NCBI GenBank assembly: GCA_950295325.1
Contig: OX485807.1
Location: 22,849,666-22,913,665 of the forward strand
DNA from: Polytrichum commune
Taxonomy: Eukaryota > Streptophyta > Polytrichopsida > Polytrichales > Polytrichaceae
Reading direction: 5' to 3'
DNA length: 64,000 nt
Part shown: positions 48,210 to 61,213 of the stretch, one piece after another
Position numbering within the stretch: position 1 is the stretch's first letter
Layout of the letters: each line of letters begins with the position of its first letter
Translations under genes and position numbers: made by a program
Notes under the pieces: model-generated
What the model was told of the DNA's origin: nothing
The model's input: only the letters and a program-made list of their open reading frames with translations
The model's database searches: none

Positions 48210-51200
48210 GACCCACCAGCCATCTATTTGGTGATTTCAGGCCTGGACCCTGATCCCTGATACTCTTGAATTGTAAATAGTTCACTGCAAGTTCAGATTC
48301 CTCTCTTTAGCTAAAGTCCAAGCCTTCAAGTTCAATAATTTCTCTCTTTAGTAAATTTTCTAGCATCTTCAGCTTTCTGTGAAGAACCTGATGTGTATAC
48401 TGATGCTAAGTCTTTGATGAGACTTGTTTAAATTGAGACTCATCAACTTCAATCAATAGTGACAGGACTTATGGCAATTTCGATGCATCACACAATTACG
48501 GGACATTTTGTTGCCTTTTCTGTTACCATGGTGATAGAAAATTTCCTCCACAAATTCGCAACAACTAACAAGGTGAGTCAATGTATCCAGTAATCTGCAT
48601 TCATTACAGTAACGTCCTCCAATTTATTTGAATGGTCTTGCTCTCTCTTGTTTAGCAATACACAAATCATTGCTACTGTTCAATCCATTTGTCAGGATGC
48701 CAGAGTCATAGCTTTCTTCATTCATGCGTCAGATTTTGTACACTAACCTACACCAAATGTTGCCATCAGTATACTTACTGTGCCGAGCGTCCAACTGTAG
48801 ATCCAAGCTGATTGATATTTAGTGGGGCTTGTAAAAAATAAGCATAATATGATATTAATAAAATTGCTTTGTTCAATAGCATAGTATTATTTTTATCATC
48901 AACATATCAGTAAATTCCACAGTAAACATGCACCAATTTTGTGGACCACAATACTCAATGCACTCATAATTGGTGTGGGAAAATGTTCATCAATTATTCA
49001 ACGACCGATGAAGTCACAATTATTGTGGGCCACACTAACAGGGTTATCCACTGTAGTGCACTAACACCCAGGGGTTGTTAAATCCTAGAGGTACTGGTAC
49101 CCTATCATGAGTGTGGAAAAGAAAAGAAAGAACAAAAGCATGTATGTCAAAAGTGCAGGCCGTCTATGGCCAGTCCTTTGGAATGTGCTCTCCTTAGGAA
49201 AATTGAGATCATAGCAGTTTAAATCATAGGTTTCTTAAACAGTAATATGTACTGTTGTACGTTATTGAGGAGGCCTGCTCCCGGATTGAGGTTTGCACTC
49301 TGTATGTGAAGTCTTTGTCAGCATGATCGAACATACTCAGACTTTGAACCAAGTATCTCCATCATGACCTGCATGTCTACCCTAAACCCACAACCCATGA
49401 CTGCTCGGGTTTCTGAAGCCTTTTACTACACACCTTAACCCCTAGATGCTTTTGGGCCTGATTTTGGCCTTTCATTCATTCGGTGTTCTGAAATTGTAGA
49501 ACGTGATAATACATTGTGATGCGATTCTTTGGTGGTGAGTGATAGCTTCTTGTCTTGCAAGGTTATACTTCTTGAAATCCACACTAAGTGACTTGGAAAC
49601 AATTTGATGAAGATTCATTAAATCCAGTATAAAGAGATATTACAGAATTGGTATGAACATGTGAAAAGCGTTTAGGGGTTAACCCTGTGGAACACTATGG
49701 ACTGCAAAGGGCCCCAACTACAACCTGCACAAAAGACTACTCTACGCTTCCATGTATCATCTTTTATTTGAAGTTGGTGCAATTGAAGGAGATGAAACCC
49801 TTGTGTGTCAGAGCCGTTGCTAGTGTTTCCTCCACATGTAAAGCAGACGTTCATTGCATCAGTTCATTTCTAATCTATTCACTTCCATGAAAAATTCCCT
49901 CTACTGAAGGGTTGTTGAGACATGCACCCCATTGATATCATCACATAGAAGCAGATAATGGATCTACATCCTACACATGCATGATTCCATAAGCAATCGG
50001 AGAGTGTGATGTACATCTTTAATGAAGCCCACCTGAAAAGCTGAATTTGATATTTGTAAACAAATTGTCTTGTAGGCATTGAGTTCTCTCTATCTCTATC
50101 TTTTAATTTTTAATTTTTTTTCTGCAGACATGTTGATGTCACTGAACTTGTCTTCACATATTGTATATGGGAGTATCCAGATCCATGGCATGTACTTCAG
50201 TAATTTGAGAAATTTAAAACTTTCCGTTTTGTTACCACTCACAAGAGTTTGCAGACTGTGTTTGTAGATTGATTTTGTGAGGTTGACCACCACACACACT
50301 TCTTACTAATTCAGCACAACTTGTGGAAAGATGCCTGTGATTTGCAATGTGTCAGTACCTTTTCACACAAGCATGGTGAATTATATGCTTCTAATCTTTC
50401 TTCAGTGCTTTGTGAGGAATTCATTTTTTACATAGAAACTGAGTGTTCGTTGATTGGCCTCTGCAGATTGTCAACATTCTCCACTTTGGTGAACATTGTC
50501 GGATGCTCCTGGTGACAAGGTATTAAGACGAGCTGGCTTGAGCCAGGTGTTTGACTGTAAAATCCAAAAACAGATTGACACTGCAGGTGGCAGAGCTCCA
50601 TACCCCAACAATATACACTCTCAATAATAAGTTCAAGAAATCTGTATCCTATTCACTTGCCTACAAATGGTCAGAATATATGCGATGTCTGAAGTTCTGG
50701 ATGGAAATGCAGAGTACACATATGTGTACATTAATTGCAAGTTATGTGCATTCTACATGTTTATCATATGTGGTCAACATCACAATGTTGATCCACATGA
50801 GACACGTTACAGATACTACAAATGGGCTACAAACATTTGTTAGCCCGAGTCATGAACTGAGTAGGTATGCATGTCTTCTGCAAGAAGAAACTTGGAGACA
50901 AAGGATTGTCATCTCCCACAAAGGGAAAAACAGAATATCCATCAACTGGGAAGGTTAAAGTTGGTATCAAAAGCACTATAAATTTAACTAGATACACCGA
51001 AATTCAACTGCATGTGGAGCATCAGGGTTGAGGTGGTTGTGGTTGGGTGATCCTGTGGAATACTGGAATTGCTTTAAGAAGGGGGCAAATCATGTATGTC
51101 ATCCTGATTTGCAACCACTGAGGTCTACCACAATGGCTACAAGACAACTCCAACCCAACATCAAACTCGGCAGGATTCTCTTCACCTTCAGCTGCCCAAG

Positions 51201-52380
51201 ACACTTCAGGTCCTTCTTGTGTCAGATTTATGATTCAGGAACTTAACCCTCCAACTTTATGAAGCCTTTCAATTCTCACATTATACCATGATATCTTCTC
51301 AGGTGAGAGTAGATTTCTAGTATTGATTGTCGATTGCATACATGCCATAGCCCAGTTGATGTATCCTCTAGTGATCTGCGAGGTCTTCTCGTGTCCAATT
51401 GATGATTCACTGCTTAGGTCAACATAATCAATATCAAACGAATGAAGCCATGCATTGTGTGGTACTAAATAATTCTGTGGGCAGAGAACATGAAGAAAAC
51501 ATCATGACATGCCGAATGACTAAAGCATGATAATTCACACATGCGCCCTGCCACTTGTCCACGTTTTGAAGCATCAATCCACTTGCATGGCACCTGCCTC
51601 AGCTTCTGAATGTAACAGTTGAGTCGACTCATAGCTGGAACAAGCTTCTAATTCATGATCATAGAGACATTTCTAAAAACAAAACAAAAGTATCTTGTTA
51701 TCTGAGATGGATGCAATTGCAGATGTCGAGCCTGTGATGACATTCAAAGTCATTAGCATAACTTTACAGGACATTTGATGCTACAGAATCAGATCAATCT
51801 ACAGATTATCACCTAATAATATATAAAAGTGTTAGGAAACCCACAAATTAGCACTAACAGCAATCAAGAAGTGCTCTACATCATACATACATCATGGCAA
51901 GAGAAGTCGAATGAGATCAGAATTACATGATTGAATCATGTCCAATGTGACTGGCGTGCACTATGGAACATTTCTTGCAGCAATTCTGAATTGGTGGATA
52001 TATCATCAAAGATCACTAATCACAGACCTCCACCTCTTTCTGGTCTACATGCAACAAAGAGATTGAATAGGATTAGAGGCCGCAGAAAAATGCGATGATA
52101 AACCTGGCATTCGATTTCAAAATTGCAGGCTGCATTCAACTCATCTATGGTTTAATTGGCCCAACTTAACTTGTCATGTCACCTCCGGCAGCCCTGTTTT
52201 GAGCAGACCTAAGTGAGATGCTTAACCCTTACGTGACTCACATGATCATCAATCACCTTAAGAGTTAAAGGCGGGCATGCAATCTTCTGTCCAGCGCACA
52301 TTACACTTCCAATCACCTCCAGCCACCTACAGGCTTATTAGATACCACCTATTTAAACAAGAACTTCTTAGCTGAAAAGA
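48210..52380. other. Intergenic, no gene recognised
   Basis: About 4 kb with only short frames and no recognisable motifs on either strand. Confidence 0.5.
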
Positions 52381-52760
52381 GGGGATGAAATGCATGATGG
52401 AGATGGGGTTCGCAAGTGGACTCATGAACAAATATCCCACCCTTTGAAATCGCATCATGCAGGAGGGCAGGGCAAGTGGGTTGCCAGTGCCCTTTCTAGA
52501 CCTCCTTTGCGGAATGCGTACGACTCATCAGGCTCACGTGGCGAAGGCACCCAGGCACGCATCCCAAGAGATGGAAGGGTCCACGTCGGTCGATGGGCCC
52601 CATCGAACGACGTATGTGGCCCTGGAGACCTTCCCAAATTTCTCTTTCCAGCGGATCTCGCACTCCACTTCCCACTTCCCAGCTTCCGGACTTAATCTGA
52701 CTGGGAATTAACCTCGGCAATTGTGTGTACCAATTTCAGCAACAATTCTCGCATCCTTCA
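52380..52760 (+). promoter_or_regulatory. Possible ClpC upstream/transcript-start region
   Basis: A GC-rich stretch in AT-rich surroundings carries a G-box-like CACGTGGC at 52535-52542, and an AT-rich TATTTAAA motif lies just upstream near 52349. A G-box fits a light-regulated chloroplast-protein gene. This is inferred from position and composition; the ClpC start codon is 1.8 kb downstream, so a leader intron would be needed. Confidence 0.25.
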
Positions 52761-52924
52761 GCTCACTGGTGGTGCGAGCTTCAGAGTTAACCTCTTCTTA
52801 ACTTTTGAATTTTTTTTGTCAAGTAAGTATGTACTATGTTTCAATCTCCACTTTGAGGTATGTCATGTGTGATAGATTTCTGGTCTGGGTGTTGTTGCCT
52901 CCAATTCTTGCATCGCATGTTCGG

Positions 52925-53640
52925 AAACCAATTTGATGCTCTTCTGGCAGCCGCGTTTCCCTAGCAAGCTCCGGAGTCTACTCCGCATTGAATTCCTCAT
53001 ATGCTACGTATGCTTGTTTGTACGGATGTATTTATATATCTCCATTTGGAGCCATGCATGCAAGTTCCAGGAGGATGTTGTGTTGGAATTTCTGTCTGGG
53101 TGTTTACCTCTCATTTGTAAAACGTTTGGAACCAATTTGATGCTCTTTTTTTCCGCATAGCTTCGGAGTCTGGTTCCTTTTGATTTCGTTTTCTACGTAT
53201 GTCCTCCATGTTGAGCGGCATTTTCAAGCTCCAGGAGTTGATATGGTGATCGAGTTCTTGTCTGAGTACCGCATCCAGGTTGTGCCACGTTTGTGCACCA
53301 ATTTGTGCACCCACGCTATTCGTCTACACTTCAGGATTGAGCTGTTACGATAGTATTTTCTCAGGGTGAGGTGGCCTCCATTTTTGCAATCCAAATCTTT
53401 AAGCTCTATCTGTCACCCCCTGCTTTTTTGGTGCAACCTACAGGACCATATTGTGGTTGAATTGTTATATGGGCATGGCCTTCACTTTGTGCCATGCTGG
53501 CACACGAATTTGATGCTCGTTCTTGCTGCCCTACTGCTGATGCAAGGTGCAGGAGAGTGGTATTATCGAAGAGTTTGTTTTGGGTATAGCCTCTATTTTA
53601 TATGACCAATTTGATGCTCATTTTGCCCAGAGGGTCGGTG
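52925..53640 (+). repeat. Decayed tandem repeats upstream of ClpC
   Basis: The phrase CCAATTTGATGCTC or a near-match recurs at about 52929, 53127, 53507 and 53605, with CACCAATTTGTGCACC at 53297. Between the phrases are shared pieces ('agct.cggagtct', 'ctccaggag', 'ttgaatt...tgtctg'). Units are about 170-210 bp and heavily diverged. Confidence 0.65.
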
Positions 53641-54552
53641 CAAGTTAACACGGGTTTCCATCCGCATCAAAGGACCCGTGATGCTTGGTTTGTTGTTCGG
53701 GCTCTTGAATTCTATTGCCGTCGATGTGAATTGTAAGCTTTGTGAAAGGGGTTTGAAGAATTTGGAAGTCTTGTGTGAGTGAGAAGAATTTTATTTTAAT
53801 TTATTTTTGGTTTGTTTTGCATTAGTATTAAGCTTAGAGTTTCCTACATCCTCAACGTTTTGTTTGAATTGATCGAGTTGCCGAGTCAGGAAAGTGGTTC
53901 TGTGGCTCTTTGGGGGGCAAAAGTCCTTGAAGCGAGCAACTGCTTCGGGGAAGCATTTGCAATAGTTGTTAGGTTGTTGTTCCTGTCGAGATGTAGTATT
54001 TAGTGGCAATCATAATTTCAACCTGTGGAAGCTGTTCTTCTCATTCTATAGAATCCTTCTCCATGTCAAAGCATGATACCATCAAGACTTTATTGCAGTA
54101 AGCAGTTTTTTTTTTGTTCTTCAAAAAGGAAATTCCTGAAGGAAGCCTGCTCTTGTATGCTTGCAAAGTGAACCACCTTGTAGGGTCGGAGCAGAGAGTT
54201 GATGAGGGTGTGTGGTCTTCCTCCTACAAAGTCCTTCGACTACTAACCTCTGAATTCTGGATGAAATGTCGTCCTTTTTAGCATATCAATTTTCTTGAAA
54301 CAACCTCAGCCAGTTTGGATCACAAACGCTCTCATCACAAGGACAGCAACATGCGGGGGTGAAATTAACATTCCTTGGAGTCTTACTTCCATCTGGTTAC
54401 GGAAATGTGGCACTTCCATCAGTCTTTGGTCTTCACTCATATCACTCACATCTGCTACTCAAGTCTGATTGGTTTGTATGAACGTTTTGCAGGTGTATGT
54501 CTCAATTGCATTATACCTAAACAAGTGGTAGGGTGTTTGGAGTCAAGACGCC
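53640..54552 (+). other. Probable ClpC 5' leader
   Basis: No coding similarity. It lies immediately upstream of the ClpC start codon and may include a leader intron; borders cannot be fixed. Confidence 0.3.
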
Positions 54553-57500
54553 ATGGCTACGGCCATTGCGCAGTCATTGACTCTTCCAGCCGGTGGAGCT
54601 TCTCCTGTGGGTCAAATTCATGGTTGTTCTAAAACTGGGACTCCTGCTGCAAGAGCAGGTCCTGTAGGGAGAAGAAGAAATGATCAAATCAGATCTACAA
54701 GCTCAGGCCTCCAAGCCTACTCTGGCATGCGGAAGGCCTCAATTGTTGACACTTTGTCTGTGAAGCAAAGCCAGGACTTCAAGTCTGTGATGGCTGCTGC
54801 AGTTAGAAGGAATCACCAGCCATGGAAACCTAGCAGCAGAGGTGTCACAACAGCTATGTTCGAGCGCTTCACCGAGAAGGCTATCAAGGTCATCATGTTG
54901 GCACAGGAGGAGGCCAGGCGCCTAGGTCATAATTTCGTGGGCACAGAGCAGATTTTGTTGGGGTTAATTGGAGAGGGCACTGGAATTGCTGCCAAGGTGT
55001 TGAAAAGTATGGGAGTGAACCTCAAAGAAGCTCGTGTGGAGGTAGAGAAGATCATTGGCCGAGGAAGCGGGTTTGTGGCTGTAGAAATCCCCTTCACCCC
55101 GAGGGCAAAGCGAGTTTTGGAGCTTTCCCTTGAGGAAGCGAGGCAACTTGGTGAGTCTCATGGTCCTACAGATTCTTGAGGGTAGCAATTTGAGGAGTTC
55201 TCTGAGTTTTTAGTTGTTGATGCATGTTCAGTTCAGGTCTTTGTAAGGCTCTTAAGGTATGCAGATGATGAGTTCTTCTTCCCTCCAAGAGTAGTACAAA
55301 TCATCATCTGAATATGAATCAACTAGGGTAGGTTTTGTTGGGACTATTGGAGAGGCATGTATCCTTGTTGATGCATATTCAGATGATGATGCAGTAGGTA
55401 TCCTAGTTGATGCAGATACTCTAGTCGGTGCATATTATTAAGTTCAAGTCGTTGTACTTTTGTAGGTCACAACTATATAGGAACAGAGCATTTGCTTCTT
55501 GGATTGTTGCGGGAAGGTGAAGGCGTTGCAGCACGTGTCCTTGAGAACCTTGGAGCGGATCCCAGCAACATTCGCACCCAGGTTCAGTTTTGAAACATCC
55601 TGGAAATTTTGTTGGTTTATTACTTTCCTGTCATTATACCACAGTTTCAACAGTAGGGATTTGATAGCTGATGATGATGTAAGTCACAGTGCAGATTCTT
55701 GCACGACTTGGACCTAATATTTGGTTCTCCTATGCAAGGTTTGGTTGGTACACATTTCTCTTCTGAAGTTGTGAGCACGTTACCACCACCTTGTTTGGTC
55801 GTGCAGGTTTTTATCCATTCAGAACTTTGCTTATGAGTGCAACATTTATTGCATGATTCTTCAGGTCATTCGGATGGTTGGTGAGAGCACGGAAGCAGTG
55901 GGTGCAGGAGTTGGTGGGGGCAGTAGCAATAACAAGATGCCCACGTTGGAGGAGTTTGGTACCAATCTGACCAAGCTCGCTGAAGAAGTGAGTTTTCACC
56001 AGTTTCCACCAATTTCCTTTTCCTTTTTTTTAGAACACAATTAACTACCTACACAGCAGTCTTGAGCATGTAAGGACGTTCTCTTTCATTCTGTCTTCAA
56101 GAACAAATACAAGAAGTAAGGTCCTTGATTACATGCATGAATGCCAAGCATAGTGAAGTGGCAAGCTCTCATTAGTTGACACCTCATTGTTACCGAATCT
56201 TTGCGGACAAAGCCTTCTCCCATTTACCAAATTTCAGCTGGAAGACCTTGCCAAAAGTAATTTTACTGAGTGTCATGTACTCTCCAAGATGCTTGTTTAG
56301 GGGGATAACACCCAGTACACCACTTACCAATGCTAAGTACTCCCAGGCTATTTTATTTTTTGACTGTCCAGTTGATGTTGACAATTGGCATTTGTGGCTG
56401 GTACAGGGAAAGTTAGATCCTGTTGTGGGAAGGTTGCCCCAAATTGAGCGGGTGACTCAAATCCTGGGCCGCAGGACCAAGAACAATCCCTGCCTCATTG
56501 GGGAACCTGGAGTTGGGAAAACTGCCATTGCGGAGGGCTTGGCACAGCGAATTGCGTCTGGGGATGTTCCTGAGACCCTTGAGGGCAAGAAGGTCATCAC
56601 ATTAGACATGGGGCTGTTGGTGGCTGGTACCAAGTACAGAGGAGAGTTTGAAGAGAGGCTGAAGAAATTGATGGAGGAGATCAAGCAAGCAGATGATATC
56701 ATCTTGATGATTGATGAGGTGCACACTTTGATTGGTGCGGGTGCAGCAGAGGGCGCGATTGATGCTGCAAACATTTTAAAGCCTGCCCTTGCCCGTGGTG
56801 AACTTCAGGTATTGACACTGAGGTTTTATGCATTCCTGATGGCTAAGATGGTGTTGTTTTCATTTTGTACTAAGGTCACTTTGATCCTCAAGGGTACATT
56901 TTGTAAAGAATATCTTGTGCTTGTCTCTGTTACATTCTAATCGCCTATTGAGTTTGTCATCCGATATTCAGAAGGAGATGTATGTGGTGCTACTAATTAG
57001 ATTAGTTGGTAGTTGAGATTTGTTAACTTTGTGTACTATTATATTAAATAAAAAACAAACCATTACTTTGGAATTACTCAAAAATGGAATCTGCAACTTT
57101 AGGTGCTACTACTCCTTTGATTGTCATCATGATTCTCAGATAAGTACATAACATTGTAAAGAAGCACTTCATAGGTAAGTGATATAAGATAATTCATCCA
57201 GATGTGTACAGCAGAAAGTGGTAGTGGTATCACTTGCATTCTTCTGGTCTTAAATCGTGATGATTCTTAGGAAACACATTATGTTGAGTAACATGTCCTT
57301 ATCTCGAATGTCTAGCTTGATCCCAGCACTTTGACCATTGAATTGAGGGAAACTGGCATGAAATTCATGGCATCCTGATTTGCTGCTTTGTGTATCTCCA
57401 GTGCATTGGAGCTACAACTTTGGATGAGTATAGGAAGCATATTGAGAAGGATCCTGCACTGGAGCGGAGATTTCAGCCAGTGTTGGTTCCAGAGCCAACT

Positions 57501-60500
57501 GTGGATGAGACGATCCTGATTTTAAAAGGATTGAGGGAGAGATATGAGATTCATCACAAACTGCGTTATACAGATGAGGCTTTGGTGGCGGCAGCCCAGC
57601 TTTCATACCAGTACATCAGGTCTGTATTTCAGTCTGCATTCTGTTTATTCTTTGTGTTTAGAAGAACAACAAATTCTTTGTAAGTGGCGCAGGTGACTCA
57701 GAGGTATACTCTTTGTTCTTTTCGTTTAAAAAATAAAATAAAATCACAAATGTGTTTGAACTTGTGTTCATGCACATGTGCCATCTATCGCCAAATTTTT
57801 TTTGATTTAAAACGAATATGCATTCCCATGATCCATGTGGCCTCCCAAAATTTCTCACTTGGACAGGAAAGTCCTTGCCAGCTTTTACAGGCTAGCATGA
57901 TTTCATGAAGAATCGATGATTCTATTTCAGTTCCAATGCAAGCCATAATTGCCAATTACTCAAGCAAATGACTAGGACTTGACAAATTAATTACCGCTTT
58001 TGATTTTCACTGTCGCAGGTTAATACATAACAATCCCTTATATATAAACATGTGTGGAGGGGTTTGAGAATGTAATTATTGTTTACTCACCTGTGCGTCT
58101 CTTGACTTGCAGTGATCGTTTTTTGCCTGACAAGGCTATTGATTTGATTGATGAAGCTGGTTCTCGTGTGCGCCTGAGACATGCTCAGGTAATCAATAGT
58201 ACAACCAAACATGATATTTAGTGTCATTATGGTAACTTGTCGGATGACACTTCTCACAAATAAGTGAACAAATATTGTCATGGATGATGGATGAGTTCAT
58301 CCATTGGTCAAAACCCTACCTTCTCTTGTCAGCAACTTGTGATGAAATAGTGTCATGGATGATTGAAATTTGGATGAAAACTATCTTGGTAAGTGACAGT
58401 AATTGCAACACTGTAAATCTATAATCCCCCCAAAAATTTACAAGCAATGACAAATAATGGTGGGTTAACATTTAGTGTTAGTGACACTGTACTGCGGTTT
58501 ACAATTAGTATTGAGCAAGACAATTAGAATTGGTGACACTAAATATCATATTTGGAGTAGTTTCCAAGACCTATGCTCACAATTTCTTTTTTTTTGTACT
58601 CAAACTTTTTGTTGAGAATGCACCATTACACTGTAAAGAGACGATGTGGCAGATGTTCGAGTAGTGCCTTCTGGTTGAAATGCTCTTTCAAATTTGCCAA
58701 ATACCCGATTCAGTATACTCTTACTGCATTTATGGGTTGGCAAGGTGTGAATCTTGGCATATCGTTCACTTAAATGGTTTGACATGAATAGTTCTTAGTC
58801 TTTGTTCAAAGGCTTGAAACAGAACAACATCTTCATTTTTAGAGGATGAATCATGGTCATAGCTAGCTGTTTATCTATTGATATTCTCTTGAAGCTTTTA
58901 CAATTTGACATAGGTTTGTTTCTGATTGATTGGATCAGCAAGAGGGCTTAAAGAGATCTGTGTTTGCTCACTTGTAGCTACCTGAAGAGGCAAGGGAGCT
59001 TGACAAGGAGTTGCGTGCTAACACAAAAGAAAAGAATGAAGCTGTCCGTGCTCAAGACTTTGAAAAGGTAATTGTGAATTTATGTGAATTTAGTATATAT
59101 GTTCTCTTAGATTATCTGATGAGTTATCTGTACATTTTAGTGGAGGTGCGAGTGATTGAATGGAAAATGTGGTTCACGTTCAGCTAATTATGATGAGATC
59201 TAGTCTTGTATGTGATATGGAACATACTCCATAGAAGTCAATCAAAAGTGGGGTGAGGTTATGTATTTTAAGGATAATTGTGTAGATATGTGGTAATGGG
59301 AGCAACTGGGTGAGAAAGTGATAAAGCTGGACTGAACACGATCACATACTTCGCACCTGCCAACAAAGATAGCAACCTGTTGGTACATACCAATCCATCA
59401 GTATTGGATTGATTTGCATGGACTGATCATGATCACATACTTTACACCTACCAACATAGGTTACAACTGTTGGTTCATACCAGGCCACCAATGTTGGACT
59501 GTTTTGCGGCTTCAAGTCAATATCCTAATTGAGGTTTATTATGTTCTCACAGGCAGGGGAGTTGAGGGACCGAGAGATGGAACTGAAGGCTCAAATCTCT
59601 GCAATCACAGAGAAGGGTAAAGAGAAGTCAAAAGCAGAGAGTGAAGCAGGCGAAGTTGGCCCCACTGTGGAAGAATCAGACATTCAACAGATTGTGTCAG
59701 CTTGGACAGGCATTCCAGTGGAAAAGGTTTCGACCGATGAGTCAGACCGATTGTTGAAAATGGAGGAAACTCTTCACCAGCGCGTCGTTGGCCAGGATGA
59801 AGCTGTCAAAGCGATCAGTCGCGCAATCCGCCGAGCCCGCGTCGGGCTGAAAAATCCCAACCGCCCGATTGCTAGTTTCATCTTCTCAGGGCCCACGGGT
59901 GTTGGCAAATCCGAGCTTGCAAAGGCACTTGCATCCTACTACTTTGGCTCTGAGGAAGCTATGGTCCGGCTTGACATGTCTGAGTTTATGGAGAGGCACA
60001 CAGTTTCGAAACTGATTGGTTCTCCACCAGGTTATGTAGGGTACAGTGAAGGTGGCCAGTTGACAGAGGCAGTGCGCCGAAGGCCGTATACGGTGGTTTT
60101 GTTTGATGAAATTGAGAAAGCACATCCTGATGTGTTCAACATGATGCTTCAAATCTTGGAAGATGGGCGTCTGACCGACAGTAAGGGACGAACTGTAGAT
60201 TTCAAAAATACCCTTTTGATCATGACTTCAAATGTTGGAAGCAGTGTCATTGAGAAAGGTGGCGGTGGAATTGGTTTCCAGCTGGATTATGGTGAGAAAG
60301 ACTCCAGTTACAACCGAATCAAGAGCCTTGTTAATGAGGAGCTCAAGCAGTACTTCCGTCCTGAGTTTTTGAACAGGTTGGACGAGATTATTGTGTTCAG
60401 ACAACTCACCAAGTTGGAAGTGAAGGAGATTGCTGACATCATGTTGAAGGAGGTTGCAGAGCGGTTGAAGAAGAAGGATATTGATCTGCAGGTTTGGTTC

Positions 60501-61213
60501 CTTCCTACTCCTTCCAATATATAGCCTTTTATATCTAAGTTGTTTGCGAGTTAGCTTCATGTCTCTCCATCTATATTAACTCATCAAAAACTTGCAAAAA
60601 ACGACAAATTAATCATCCACAAGTAGCGTGGCAATCTTAAGTGGGTTAGTGGGTGGCAATGGCCTCCCTTGATAGATAGAAATCTTGGAGATTAGTGGGG
60701 CCTATGAAGTAATTTGCATATTCATGAGATATTCTGCATGTTTGGGAAATATTCTTGGAATATATCTAGTATAATATTAAACTGAATTTCCACTATCCTG
60801 ATTTTTCTTAAGACTTCTATAATTTTTACTTTGAAACATTAAATAGGACTCTGACACTGGTAACCTCCGGTGATCAGATAGTTAATGTTGTCCTGAGTGA
60901 CCTTGGCAACTTTGCTCAGAGTTGCTTGGACATCAGCACTCACTTCAATGTCATCTTTTCACAGGTGACAGAGAGGTTTAGGGACCGTGTTGTTGATGAG
61001 GGCTACAGTCCCAGCTATGGAGCGCGGCCATTACGACGAGCCATCATGAGGTTACTTGAAGATAGTATGGCGGAAGGCATGCTTGCTGGACAGATTAAAG
61101 AGGGGGACTCTGCCATTATCGATGTCGATAGTGAAGGAAGTGTCACCGTGTTGAATGGTACAACAGGAACAGCCTCAAATTCAGCAATCGAAGCTCCTGC
61201 AGGCATCTCCTAA
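54553..61213 (+). CDS. Chloroplast ClpC Hsp100 chaperone/protease regulator
   Basis: ClpC is the stromal AAA+ unfoldase that feeds substrates to the ClpPR protease and also acts at the import site. Exons: 54553-55150, 55466-55581, 55865-55987, 56407-56808, 57402-57619, 58113-58188, 58978-59067, 59553-60491, 60965-61213; total 2811 nt, 936 aa, the usual family length. A Ser/Ala/Arg-rich transit peptide precedes [20 protein letters not shown] (about 100). Two Clp_N repeats follow ([38 protein letters not shown]). AAA1 has Walker A GEPGVGKT (about 311) and Walker [15 protein letters not shown]/coil motif is split by an intron ([16 protein letters not shown], about 537-555). AAA2 has GPTGVGKS (about 654), [12 protein letters not shown] and [15 protein letters not shown]. 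The start gives the expected transit peptide. All phases agree. Confidence 0.97.
58200..58559. mobile_element. TA-flanked MITE in a ClpC intron (family copy 3)
   Basis: Ends share ATGATATTTAGTGTCA: the left reads CAACCAAACATGATATTTAG, the complement of the right CTCCAAATATGATATTTAGT. TA flanks at 58200-58201 and 58558-58559. The interior matches 34517-34898 in inverted orientation ('ggatgatggatgagttcatcc', 'accctaccttctcttgtcagc', 'acagtaattgcaacactgtaaat'). The left edge lies only about 11 bp past the 5' splice site after exon 6 (58188). Confidence 0.85.

Noticed and set aside
52390-52720. Three overlapping open frames upstream of ClpC
   Set aside because: All frames are open because the stretch is GC-rich. 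No domain is recognised and no splice site in phase to ClpC is apparent.
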